Part shown: piece after piece, positions 25,070 to 33,561 of the stretch
How the letters are laid out: the number at the start of each line of letters is the position of its first letter
Numbering within the stretch: position 1 is the first letter of the stretch
From: an uncultured Prolixibacteraceae bacterium
GTDB taxonomy: Bacteria > Bacteroidota > Bacteroidia > Bacteroidales > Prolixibacteraceae
DNA length: 64,000 bases
Assembly: GCA_913063265.1 (NCBI GenBank)
Contig: CAJXZG010000010.1
Coordinates: 1 to 64,000, forward strand
Reading direction: 5' to 3'
The notes under the pieces: generated by a model
Database searches by the model: none
What the model saw: the letters and a program-made list of their open reading frames with translations, nothing else
What the model was told of the DNA's origin: nothing
Made by a program: the position numbers and the translations under genes

Positions 25070-25577
25070 TTATTTTTTCTGATAAAAAAGCTTTTAGATT
25101 ATGAGCAGTTTCAATTGCAATACCCGGAATAGTAAGGTCGCTGGAAGTCCCACCGGCAGTGTAAATTTTAAGCGATGACAGATTATAGATCTTTTCCAAA
25201 ACTCCCTGGTTTACCTCTACATGTTGAATACGATTAAAAGGAACCGAAGTTTGTTTGTAAACAATTAATCCTCTTTTAAACGATATGTCTTTTTCTCTTA
25301 CCATATATCCTTTTTTTGCAAAACCAAGAATTGTTATTACAACTAAATAAATCAGCAAAATAGCGATTACACAAATCATTATCAGCTTGACAAAGAAGGG
25401 TGCCTCTTCCCCGGCAAAAAAAATGAAAGCGAGAATTCCTGTAGTCACAAATAGTGCAAAAATTGCCAGCCTTATAAGAATAATTTTAAGATAATTTTTA
25501 CTTAAAGAGTTAAATTCTTCCTGATGAATTTCCGGTAGATTTTCAGGTAGAACTACTGAATTTGAAAAGTTTTCCAT
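25056..25577 (-). CDS. PH-domain membrane protein (YdbS-like)
   Basis: 173 residues with two transmembrane helices (about 33-55 and 62-88) followed by one bPH2 domain: KKGYMVREKDISFKRGLIVYKQTSVPFNRIQHVEVNQGVLEKIYNL. TAGGTSSDLTIPGI follows, as in YdbS. The first gene of a two-gene unit, it overlaps the larger YdbT-like gene by 14 nt, so the products probably form one membrane complex. Function is not established. The start at 25577 gives a normal cytoplasmic N-tail without signal peptide. Confidence 0.88.
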   Translation of the reverse strand: MENFSNSVVLPENLPEIHQEEFNSLSKNYLKIILIRLAIFALFVTTGILAFIFFAGEEAPFFVKLIMICVIAILLIYLVVITILGFAKKGYMVREKDISFKRGLIVYKQTSVPFNRIQHVEVNQGVLEKIYNLSSLKIYTAGGTSSDLTIPGIAIETAHNLKAFLSEKISEHE

Positions 25578-25633
25578 TTGTTTATTTAACTTGTTTTTCC
25601 AAATATATTAATTACATTTTAACGGGATTATTA

Positions 25634-27127
25634 CTATTCATACGTAATTCCCTTGTCTTTATTCTTCAGTGCGTAACTGGTAACTGTTGTAATACTGTTT
25701 GGTGGCAAAAGCACTTGCTTTGGATTTGACGAACCAAACACATGTTCTGCATTCAATTCAAAACCAGGTTTGTTAACAATTTCTTTAGAAGTTTGGTAAA
25801 CATTTAATTCTTTGCCCGGGAAGTTGCTAATATTAAGACTTACAATTTTTTCTTCGTCGCTTTTGTTCAAAATAAAAACACTTAATTGTTTTGAAGGACT
25901 CATTACTGCCAAGGACATGATAACGCTATCCGGTTGATTAACTTTGCATTCTATTATTGAAGATTCTTTCGACAAAAATCTCGAAATGATGCCAAAACCA
26001 TAATAAGCTTCATTTTCAGGTTCGATTACTTTTAAATAGGTTTTTGTATCCCTGTCGAAAGTTTTAATGAGCTGCCATTGACCATCCAAATCACCACGGT
26101 TGGTGAAACTCCAGCGATTAACACCGTCGGCACCTGCACGAAAAATTCTAATCACATCATTTGCATTTGATACAGCTGCTTCAAAAGATTTTTGATTTGG
26201 ATCATCTGTTCCCCAACCCAAACTCATATTTCCATATTCCGTCAGAAAAAATGGTTTGTTTTGTGAATGAGCCCAGTCGGCCCATTTCTTTAGGTTGGCT
26301 TCTCCTTTTTTGTCTACTCCATCATACGAATGAATATCAATGGCGCCAAAATATTTTACCATATCAAGTTTTTCTACTTCAAAGGGCGGCATACTTGTCC
26401 AATCAGGCCCTGAAATTGGTATCTTTATCTCTCTTGCATCAAACTCTTCTTTTAATCTTTTCCATGCATCATTTATCGATCCTTCCGAATCGCCATATTC
26501 CCACCAATATCCCCAAGGTCCGCCCGGGGGTTCGTTGGTCATACAAAAATATTTTATACAGGTATATCCTTTGGTTTTTGTCAGGTGTTCAATTAAGGTG
26601 GCGATTCCGTTTGCATAATCGTCAAGATTTTTTGGAGCACTGATTAAAGGATGCACCCCGGGGTAAGCGTTCCATTCATTAAAATTTGACATTTGTTGCA
26701 GAAATACATCAGCACCGTTTTTTTCGCAATAATCAAGAATGTGATACAATGAGCGCATTTCTTCACTTTCCCAGGCGAAATTATTTTTTTCCGGTTCATA
26801 CGAGCGGTGAGTAATTTCAACCCGGATAAAGTTGAGGCCAAGCCATGCTGCATGATTCTTAATTTGATTCCAGGCTAGTGTATCACTACTGGGAGGATTT
26901 CCTCCATAAGCACTTCCCAAAGGAGCAATCTCTCTGACTTTGTATTTGTATTTATCGTTATTCAGTGGTAATACGTCAGTAATGGCATGCCATGATGCAC
27001 CCATTCCTCCTTTCATGGTATGTAGAATTTTTGATGTGTCAACATCAATTTTTATGTCTGGTTGATTGGGGTCTTTACAATGTGTAAGCATAATAAGAAT
27101 GGTTAAAACAATAAATAATCGATTCAT
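25634..27127 (-). CDS. Clan GH-A glycoside hydrolase (GH30/GH5-like), lipoprotein
   Basis: 497 residues with a lipoprotein signal, lipobox LTHC (Cys17). The (beta/alpha)8 barrel shows the clan GH-A pair: acid/base Glu199 in YFCMTNEPPGGPWG and nucleophile Glu297 in PFFLTEYGN. GLNFIRVEITHRSYEP (97-112) and AIDIHSYDG (262-270) are further barrel strands. A C-terminal beta domain of about 100 residues (SVFILNKSDEEKIVSLNIS) resembles the side domain of GH30 and related families. Retaining endo- or exo-action on a beta-linked glycan is expected. I cannot fix the family, so substrate is open. It lies downstream of a sulfatase and a GH43 gene on the same strand and is probably surface-attached. Confidence 0.82.
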   Translation of the reverse strand: MNRLFIVLTILIMLTHCKDPNQPDIKIDVDTSKILHTMKGGMGASWHAITDVLPLNNDKYKYKVREIAPLGSAYGGNPPSSDTLAWNQIKNHAAWLGLNFIRVEITHRSYEPEKNNFAWESEEMRSLYHILDYCEKNGADVFLQQMSNFNEWNAYPGVHPLISAPKNLDDYANGIATLIEHLTKTKGYTCIKYFCMTNEPPGGPWGYWWEYGDSEGSINDAWKRLKEEFDAREIKIPISGPDWTSMPPFEVEKLDMVKYFGAIDIHSYDGVDKKGEANLKKWADWAHSQNKPFFLTEYGNMSLGWGTDDPNQKSFEAAVSNANDVIRIFRAGADGVNRWSFTNRGDLDGQWQLIKTFDRDTKTYLKVIEPENEAYYGFGIISRFLSKESSIIECKVNQPDSVIMSLAVMSPSKQLSVFILNKSDEEKIVSLNISNFPGKELNVYQTSKEIVNKPGFELNAEHVFGSSNPKQVLLPPNSITTVTSYALKNKDKGITYE

Positions 27128-27188
27128 AATTGCTGCTGGTTATGTTTTTTAGTGGATAAATCACTTTGTTCAAAACAATAAATGCGGT

Positions 27189-28682
27189 TTAATTTGTAGA
27201 AAAGTCCAATCCCCTTCTTGCTTTTTTTCTTACTTCTTCAAACTGCTGACGTAAATCATTCAAAACAGAACTATAATCCGGATTGTCTGAAAGGTTAAGC
27301 TGTTCTTCCGGATCTTTTTTGTGATTATATAATTCTTCATTTTTTAACGCTGCATTCTCACCCCAGCGGTTGTATCTCCAGTTTTCTGTTCTTAAAGAAG
27401 CTGCTTTCCCGCCATTGGTAACGGTGTATGCTACAGACTGAATATTTTTAGTTTCCTTTCCTTTTATATATTCAACCAGGCTTTTCCCTTGTAAAATTTT
27501 TGGTTGTTTTTCAGAATAACCGCACAGTTCAATAAGTGTAGGGTAGAGGTCTAATAACTCAGCAATGGATGAACACGACTTACCGTTGGTTTTTTCCAAC
27601 CCGGGAACTGAAATAATCATCGGTACACGAATACTTCCTTCCCACAAACTTTGTTTTGCCCAGCAATCGTGCTCTCCCAGATTATATCCATGGTCTGATA
27701 TAAAAATAACTATGGTTTCATTTCTTAGATTTAGCCTGTCCAGTGCATTCAGTAATCGTCCAACCTGCTGGTCCATAAACCGAACACTTGCCATGTAAGC
27801 ACTAACAGATTGTTTTTGCTGAATTTCATTCATACCCCAGATATTATTATTCCGGGTTCTTAGAGCATTCAAGGGGACATTCTCTCCAATCTCGTACGAA
27901 GGCAATACAACTTCATTATCAGGATAAGGTTCAAAACAGTTTTTGGGTGCAACAAAAGGCACATGAGGCCGAACAAAACCAACAGCCAGGAAAAAAGGAG
28001 CATCTTTTTTTATCCTTTGTTTATTGGTACCGTATTTTGGAACTTCACCGGCCCTGTTTTCAAGAATTGCAATTGCCTGACTTGCAGCCATGTAGTCGGC
28101 CTGTGTATCTTCATGCTCATCATCCAGAATTATTCTTGCAAAGCTTGACCCAAAGTGTTTGTTTTTGGGTGATAATAATTCCAGTTTACCTGGGCTCAAT
28201 GTTTCCGGAGCCATAACATTATAGGTATAGTCCCATGAATCGGGTTCATCACCACCAATTTGTCCACGTTCAATACCACCCGGTACACCCATGTGATAGA
28301 TTTTTGAAACGCGAGCAGTAAAATATCCCTGCTCGCGAAAAAATCCTGCCATTGATGGATGGTTTGCTAGTGACGGTGTTTCTTTTTTGTAACTTCCGGG
28401 TTGATCATCATTACGTAAAACGCCATTGGTTTCAGGATACAAACCGCTCATAAAAGAAGCCCTCGAAGGGCCACATAATGGGAACTGGCTGTAACACCTT
28501 GTAAAACGAACTCCCTCTTTAGCCAGCCTGTCCAGCTCCGGAGTGTGTTTTTCGATTTGCATGTATGGCCCGATTCGCGTATTTAAATCGTCGGCAACAA
28601 TGAGTAAAATATTTGGTTTTTCTGCCTTAACAAATTGAAATGAAAATAGAAACAAGAAAAAAAAGATTCTAAAAAATCGCAT
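27189..28682 (-). CDS. Secreted sulfatase, iduronate-2-sulfatase-like (S1 family)
   Basis: 497 residues with a signal peptide (about 1-20, ending FVKA). NILLIVADDLNTRIGPY holds the first metal ligands, followed by the formylglycine motif Cys70-G-P-S-R74 in SQFPLCGPSRASFMSGLYP. Later come VGFVRPHVPFVAP and FISDHGYNLGEHDCWAK with the metal-binding Asp-His. This arrangement (CGPSR, RPHVPF, LGEHDxWAK) is typical of iduronate-2-sulfatase-like enzymes (often S1_7). It would remove sulfate from a uronic acid or other glycan unit after maturation by a formylglycine enzyme encoded elsewhere. It sits between the GH-A lipoprotein and the GH43 gene on the same strand with short gaps (61 and 79 nt), so co-transcription is likely. 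Confidence 0.94.
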   Translation of the reverse strand: MRFFRIFFFLFLFSFQFVKAEKPNILLIVADDLNTRIGPYMQIEKHTPELDRLAKEGVRFTRCYSQFPLCGPSRASFMSGLYPETNGVLRNDDQPGSYKKETPSLANHPSMAGFFREQGYFTARVSKIYHMGVPGGIERGQIGGDEPDSWDYTYNVMAPETLSPGKLELLSPKNKHFGSSFARIILDDEHEDTQADYMAASQAIAILENRAGEVPKYGTNKQRIKKDAPFFLAVGFVRPHVPFVAPKNCFEPYPDNEVVLPSYEIGENVPLNALRTRNNNIWGMNEIQQKQSVSAYMASVRFMDQQVGRLLNALDRLNLRNETIVIFISDHGYNLGEHDCWAKQSLWEGSIRVPMIISVPGLEKTNGKSCSSIAELLDLYPTLIELCGYSEKQPKILQGKSLVEYIKGKETKNIQSVAYTVTNGGKAASLRTENWRYNRWGENAALKNEELYNHKKDPEEQLNLSDNPDYSSVLNDLRQQFEEVRKKARRGLDFSTN

Positions 28683-28761
28683 AACTTTTGTTTAATTCAT
28701 TTCTAAAAATATGAAAAAAGCAAATATCCGGAATCCAAAAAGAAAAAGAAATACAGATCAA

Positions 28762-29727
28762 TTAATCCATTCCATCCATAGAAATAATGGTTCCGTCATC
28801 GTTGTATTTTAATTCTCTAACCTTAATACTTCTTAACCATGTTTTTCCACCGGAAGGCACGCTATCGTGATAAAATAAATACCATTTTCCTTTAAACTCA
28901 CATATTGAGTGATGAGTTGTCCAGCCCACAACGGGAGTTAAAATAACACCCTTGTAGGTAAATGGTCCGTAAGGATTATCACCAATGGCATAACACAAAT
29001 TATGAGTGTTTCCTGTAGAATATGATAAGTAATATTTTCCGTTGTATTTGTGCATCCATGGCCCTTCAAAGTATCTGCGGTCGTGATCCCCGGCTTTCAG
29101 AGCTTCTCCGTTTTCATCCAGAATTACTGCATTTTTAGGTTCTTCAGCGAATTCAAGCATATTATCGCTCAATAAGGCAACTTTTGCACAAAGCGCAGGC
29201 TCATTGTCAGCAGGTTCCTGGCCACATTCTATGGCTTTGTTGTTACGATAGCGCTGTAACTGGCCTCCCCAGATTCCTCCCCAATACATATAATATTTGC
29301 CATCTGAATCTTCTAAAACGGCCGGATCAATACTGTGACTTCCTTTTATCGGATCACTTTCAGGTATAAACGGGCCTTCAGGTTTGTCACTTACTGCAAC
29401 ACCTATTCTGAAAATATCGTTTTGATCTTTTAAGGGGAAATAGAGATAATACTTTCCATCTTTGTGCGCAGCATCGGGGGCCCATAACTGACGCCCTGAC
29501 CATGGGATATCTTTTACATCAAGCACGACTCCGTGGTCAGTACATTCTCCTTCAATGTCATCCATTGAAAATACATGATAATCGCGCATGTCAAAATGAT
29601 CCCCGTTGTCATTTTCAGGGATTCCTGATTCGATGTCGTGAGATGGATAAATGTATAGTTTTCCGTTAAAAACATGTGCCGATGGATCGGCTGTATAAAT
29701 TCCCGGTGTTAAATATTTTGGTTTCAT
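28762..29727 (-). CDS. Glycoside hydrolase family 43 protein (beta-xylosidase/arabinofuranosidase), intracellular
   Basis: 321 residues, no signal peptide, so cytoplasmic. A single five-bladed beta-propeller with the three GH43 catalytic acids visible: base Asp14 in TADPSAHVF, pKa-modulating Asp134 in SIDPAVLED, and acid Glu221 in YFEGPWMHKYNGKYYLSYS. Inverting removal of xylose or arabinose from oligosaccharides is expected. The length fits one-domain members without the C-terminal sandwich. It follows the GPH-type symporter gene in transcription order, a common pairing in which imported xylo-oligosaccharides are trimmed inside the cell. Specificity (xylosidase versus arabinofuranosidase) cannot be settled from sequence. 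Confidence 0.93.
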   Translation of the reverse strand: MKPKYLTPGIYTADPSAHVFNGKLYIYPSHDIESGIPENDNGDHFDMRDYHVFSMDDIEGECTDHGVVLDVKDIPWSGRQLWAPDAAHKDGKYYLYFPLKDQNDIFRIGVAVSDKPEGPFIPESDPIKGSHSIDPAVLEDSDGKYYMYWGGIWGGQLQRYRNNKAIECGQEPADNEPALCAKVALLSDNMLEFAEEPKNAVILDENGEALKAGDHDRRYFEGPWMHKYNGKYYLSYSTGNTHNLCYAIGDNPYGPFTYKGVILTPVVGWTTHHSICEFKGKWYLFYHDSVPSGGKTWLRSIKVRELKYNDDGTIISMDGMD

Positions 29728-29837
29728 CTCATTAAAGTTTTAAGTGTCATTTGTATTCGATGTAACTTACAATGAATTTTAAAAATGCCGATTGTAGATT
29801 ATAAACACCCTAAAATTCATGCCCGTTTCATTTTATA

Positions 29838-31304
29838 TTATTTTGATGATTTTTCTCTTCGTTCGATAAGTTCCTGTTCAATTTGTACTTCTTTTTTCTT
29901 ATTTATTTCATAAAAGAATAATAGCAAAACTACCATAAAGAAAGGTATGGATGCATATACACTAACCAGCATTTTTGCACCTGTTGCAACGGTTTCTGGT
30001 TGAATAATCTCCGCTCCTGCTGCAACCATATCTTTATTAACGTACCCATAAAGACCTAATATCCATGTTACCAAAGCGCCTCCGATTGACAATCCTGATT
30101 TTAAACCAACCATCATGGCTGAAAAAATAATTGCTGTGGCTCTGCGATTGGTTTTCCATTCAGAGTAATCAGCAACATCGGCAATCATAGCCCAGAGTAT
30201 TGGAATGGTAATACCATAAAAGAATCCGTGCAGAATTTGTGAAGCAAACATCATTTTTACACTTTCAGGTTTATAAAAAACAAAAAAGAGTATAAAAAGA
30301 GTAGACACAAAAAGTGCGGATGAGAAAACGTCTCTTTTGCCATATTTGTCAGCCAGCTTTTTAGAAATTCCAATTCCAACCAGCATAAAAATAATTCCTC
30401 CGGCATTAAACAGACCAAATCCTGCCGAAATTGGCTCAGAACCAAAGAAGTTAATTCCTATTGATGTAAGTGAATCTGTTATCGGACTGATAAAGCTTGT
30501 TAAAGCAGGCTCATCTACAAAATTGTTAAAATAATAAACATACGACCCTCCCTTCATGGCAAGTGTTACAAATACAAGAATTGTAGATACCAGCATAATT
30601 ACCCATGGCCTGTTTTTTACAAGATCTGACAAATCTTCTTTTAATGTTGATTTTTGTTGTTCAGTCGGTATAATTCTTTCCCTGGTACTGAAGAATGTTA
30701 TTAGCAGCATTATTGTTCCAAGAATGGCCAGCCAGGTCATTACTGCTTCTATACCAGCAGCTTTGTCTCCCTTCCCTGCATACTCGATAATAGGTAACAT
30801 AAAAACCTGAACAAAAAACTGGGCAAACATTACAGCTACAAACCTAATCGAAGAGATACTGTTTCTTTCCGCCATATCTCCGGTTATTACTCCACTAAGT
30901 GCAGAATAAGGAAGATTATTTGCAGCATAAAACAGTAAAAGCAAAGTATAGGTAACAGCCGCGTAAATTACTTTACCTTTATAAGAAAAATCCGGCGTGG
31001 TAAAGGCAAGAAGAGCCACAACTCCAAGTGGAATAGCGGTATATAAAATCCAGGGTCTGAATTTTCCCCATCTTGATTTGGTACGATCTGCCAAAGCACC
31101 TATTATTGGATTAAATGCAAATGCGGCAATTAATCCAACTGTTAGCATTATAACCGAAGCATCATTGTTATTTAGTCCGTAAATATCAGTATAAAAGAAT
31201 GCGAGGTAGGTAATAAGTGTCTGAAATACAAGGTTTGCTGCCAGGTCTCCCAAACTATATCCAATTTTCTCGAATAGAGAGACTTTTTGATTTGTTCTAT
31301 TCAT
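29838..31304 (-). CDS. GPH-family glycoside:cation symporter (MelB/XynB-like)
   Basis: 488 residues, about 12 transmembrane helices. Glycoside-pentoside-hexuronide symporter features: SLFEKIGYSLGDLAANLVFQ at the N-terminus, NPIIGALADRTKSRWGKFRPWIL (loop 2-3), FYAANNLPYSALSGVITGD, and IADVADYSEWKTNRRATAIIFSAMMVGLKSGLSIGGA. Members import disaccharides, xylo-oligosaccharides or hexuronides with Na+ or H+. A well-formed promoter lies before it (TTTG-N19-TAGCTTTG). The GH43 gene follows 110 nt later, and the sulfatase and GH-A genes after it, so this is probably the first gene of a minus-strand operon for uptake and trimming of hemicellulose fragments. Confidence 0.93.
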   Translation of the reverse strand: MNRTNQKVSLFEKIGYSLGDLAANLVFQTLITYLAFFYTDIYGLNNNDASVIMLTVGLIAAFAFNPIIGALADRTKSRWGKFRPWILYTAIPLGVVALLAFTTPDFSYKGKVIYAAVTYTLLLLFYAANNLPYSALSGVITGDMAERNSISSIRFVAVMFAQFFVQVFMLPIIEYAGKGDKAAGIEAVMTWLAILGTIMLLITFFSTRERIIPTEQQKSTLKEDLSDLVKNRPWVIMLVSTILVFVTLAMKGGSYVYYFNNFVDEPALTSFISPITDSLTSIGINFFGSEPISAGFGLFNAGGIIFMLVGIGISKKLADKYGKRDVFSSALFVSTLFILFFVFYKPESVKMMFASQILHGFFYGITIPILWAMIADVADYSEWKTNRRATAIIFSAMMVGLKSGLSIGGALVTWILGLYGYVNKDMVAAGAEIIQPETVATGAKMLVSVYASIPFFMVVLLLFFYEINKKKEVQIEQELIERREKSSK

Positions 31305-31363
31305 ATGTTTGATTTTAATTTAGTTTATAATTACTGTACTGTTCTGGTTCGTACTGCTCGCAA

Positions 31364-31394
31364 CAAAGCTAATGAAAGTTGATGATTTCACAAA
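31364..31394 (-). promoter_or_regulatory. Promoter for the GPH symporter operon
   Basis: On the minus strand TTTG (31394-31391) is followed after 19 nt by TAGCTTTG (31371-31364), an exact match to the Bacteroidota consensus TTTG-N19-TAnnTTTG. The transcript would begin near 31357 and have a leader of about 50 nt before the symporter start. Confidence 0.7.
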
Positions 31395-31431
31395 GACCCA
31401 AATAAAGGAGAAGATTAAAATTTGGAAAATA

Positions 31432-31453
31432 TTCTTCTCGGTCCGGAGAAGAA
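31432..31453. promoter_or_regulatory. Candidate operator between divergent symporter and oxidoreductase genes
   Basis: A 22-bp near-perfect palindrome, arms TTCTTCTC and GAGAAGAA with a 6-nt centre. It lies in the divergent region, 37 nt upstream of the symporter -33 box and 43 nt before the oxidoreductase start. The shape fits a dimeric regulator site. No regulator gene is adjacent. Confidence 0.5.
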
Positions 31454-31496
31454 ATTTAGTAAATTACACATGATTTCAATATTAGAATTAACCTAA

Positions 31497-32837
31497 ATGA
31501 AAACTACAAACATTAACAGGAGAAATTTTATCTCAAAAACAGCTGTTGGAACTATGGGAATTGCAGGAATTTTAACATCCTGTTCAACCCAAAAAACAAA
31601 AAAAGAAGAAATCAAATTGCCGGAACTTTTGGATTTTGCTCCCGATGGGAAAGTTCTGAAAGCCGGTCTGATAGGTTGCGGAGGGAGGGGAACCGGTGCT
31701 GCTGTAAATTTTCTTGATGCCGGACCAAACCTGCAAATTACAGCCCTTGGCGATGTTTTTCAGGATAAAATTGATAATTGCCGGGCTGAATTAAAAAAAC
31801 TGAAAAACGTTGAAATTGCAGATGAAAATTGTTTTGTTGGTTTCGATAGTTATCAGAAAGTTCTTGATTCGGATATCGATATAGTCTTGTTATGCACACC
31901 ACCACATTTCAGGCCTCAACATGTTGAATCGGCAGTGCTATCCAGGAAGCATATCTTTATGGAAAAACCCATTGCAGTTGATCCGGTTGGTGCAAGATCA
32001 GTGTTAGCTTCTGCAAAAAAAGCTGAAGCGATTGGATTGAGTATGGTAAGTGGAACTATCAGGCGGGTTCAGAAAGATTATATGGAAACCTGGCGTCAGG
32101 TTGCAAATGGATTGATAGGTGAGATTACCGGGGCAAATATTATTCGAAACGGTGGAGCATTATGGTATAGAAACAGACAGCCAGACTGGACGGATATGGA
32201 ATACATGCTACGAAACTGGGTAAACTTTTGTTGGCTTTCAGGTGATCATATTACAGAACAGTTTATCCATGAAATTGATGTAATGAACTGGCATGTTGGT
32301 CAAAATCCTGTAAGTGCCATAGGGTGGGGAGGAAGACAAAGAAGGATAACCGGTGATCAATACGATTTTTTTAGTGTAGAATATGTTTACGATAATGGAA
32401 TAAGGACTCATTGTGCTGCGCGTCAAATTAATGGATGTTCAAATCGTAAGGTGGAACAGATAAATGGTACTCAGGGATTTGCAAAAGCATCAGGAACAAT
32501 TTACGACTGGAAAGGCAATGAAATCTGGAAATATCCAACTCCAGAGGAAGGAGACACATCTTCACCCTGGAAAGTTACCAATCCCTTTGTACAGGAACAT
32601 ATTAACCTCGTGACCGCAATTCGTACCGGAAAAACAATCAGCGATGCTGAAGCTCAGGTAAATTCAACATTGATAACAATTATGGGAAGAATGGCAGCAT
32701 ACACAGGAAAAGAAATTACATGGGAAGAACTGATGAATTCTGATCTTTATCTTGGTCCCAAGACCTATGTTTTTGGACCGGTTCCGGAAGTAAAAGAGGA
32801 AATTCCTGTAGTGGGGATTGAAAATAAGCCAACTTAA
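31497..32837 (+). CDS. Gfo/Idh/MocA-family oxidoreductase, Tat-exported lipoprotein
   Basis: 446 residues. The N-terminus NRRNFISKTAVGTMGIAGIL is a twin-arginine signal ending in a lipobox-like LTSC (Cys29), so the folded, NAD(P)-loaded enzyme is exported and lipid-anchored. The Rossmann motif GLIGCGGRGTGAAVNFL begins near residue 57, VLLCTPPHFRPQHVESA and the EKPIAVD signature follow, then the substrate domain with IHEIDVMNWHVGQNP. The family oxidises or reduces sugars and related polyols. The gene is followed 19 nt later by a DUF1080 gene. This pair is frequent in Bacteroidota and Planctomycetes, and DUF1080 proteins have been linked to hydrolysis of 3-keto-glycosides, so a 3-oxidation route is possible. 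Substrate unknown. Confidence 0.92.
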   Translation: MKTTNINRRNFISKTAVGTMGIAGILTSCSTQKTKKEEIKLPELLDFAPDGKVLKAGLIGCGGRGTGAAVNFLDAGPNLQITALGDVFQDKIDNCRAELKKLKNVEIADENCFVGFDSYQKVLDSDIDIVLLCTPPHFRPQHVESAVLSRKHIFMEKPIAVDPVGARSVLASAKKAEAIGLSMVSGTIRRVQKDYMETWRQVANGLIGEITGANIIRNGGALWYRNRQPDWTDMEYMLRNWVNFCWLSGDHITEQFIHEIDVMNWHVGQNPVSAIGWGGRQRRITGDQYDFFSVEYVYDNGIRTHCAARQINGCSNRKVEQINGTQGFAKASGTIYDWKGNEIWKYPTPEEGDTSSPWKVTNPFVQEHINLVTAIRTGKTISDAEAQVNSTLITIMGRMAAYTGKEITWEELMNSDLYLGPKTYVFGPVPEVKEEIPVVGIENKPT

Positions 32838-32856
32838 AATTTTAATATAAACCAAT

Positions 32857-33555
32857 ATGAAATTACTATTGCAGTTGATTTTTATAATCATTGCTTCAGG
32901 TGCAGCAAATGCACAAAAACCATTATTTAAATTCGGGAGCGAAATTAAACATGAAAGCCTGATTCCCGGTGAAAAAGTAAAAGGTAAAACTATAAACTGG
33001 TTTCAGGTAAATACAGATGACGATACCTGGGGTGTAACTAAAGAAGAACTTGTATGTTCAGGACATCCTATTGGGGTGGTCAGAAGTGAAAAAATGTATA
33101 AAAATTTTATCCTGCATATCGAGTGGAAACATATGGAAGCAGGAGGTAATTCGGGAACTTTTGTTTGGAGCAGGGCTGAACCGGGTAAAAACCGGCTGCC
33201 GGATGGTGTAGAAGTACAAATGCTTGAACTGGAATGGGTAAATCTTAATATGAGAAATGGTGAAAAACCTCCTGTTGCTTATGTTCATGGAGAGTTATTT
33301 GGAGTTGGGGGAGTAAAAATTGTACCTGACAACCCTCGTGGTGAACGGAGTAAATCTGTTGAAAACCGTTGTTTGGGGAAAGGAGAGTGGAACACTTACG
33401 ATGTTGTTTGTGTTGACGGGACAGTCAAACTTTCAGTGAATGGTAAATTTGTAAATGGCATCAGTCAGTCTTCACAAAAAGAAGGGTACATTTGTCTTGA
33501 ATCTGAGGGTGCTGAGATTCATTTTAGAAATATCCGAATTATAGAATTACCATAA
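32857..33555 (+). CDS. DUF1080 (3-keto-disaccharide hydrolase-like) secreted protein
   Basis: 232 residues with a signal peptide (1-20, ending ANAQ). The mature protein is a single concanavalin-like beta-sandwich of the DUF1080 family: [22 protein letters not shown], then [56 protein letters not shown] and [19 protein letters not shown] at the end. These are the standard blocks. DUF1080 has been named 3-keto-disaccharide hydrolase domain on the basis of some members; others may only bind glycans. Directly downstream of the exported Gfo/Idh/MocA oxidoreductase (19-nt gap), it is almost certainly co-transcribed and may act on the oxidised product in the periplasm. Confidence 0.92.
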   Translation: MKLLLQLIFIIIASGAANAQKPLFKFGSEIKHESLIPGEKVKGKTINWFQVNTDDDTWGVTKEELVCSGHPIGVVRSEKMYKNFILHIEWKHMEAGGNSGTFVWSRAEPGKNRLPDGVEVQMLELEWVNLNMRNGEKPPVAYVHGELFGVGGVKIVPDNPRGERSKSVENRCLGKGEWNTYDVVCVDGTVKLSVNGKFVNGISQSSQKEGYICLESEGAEIHFRNIRIIELP

Positions 33556-33561
33556 CAATAA

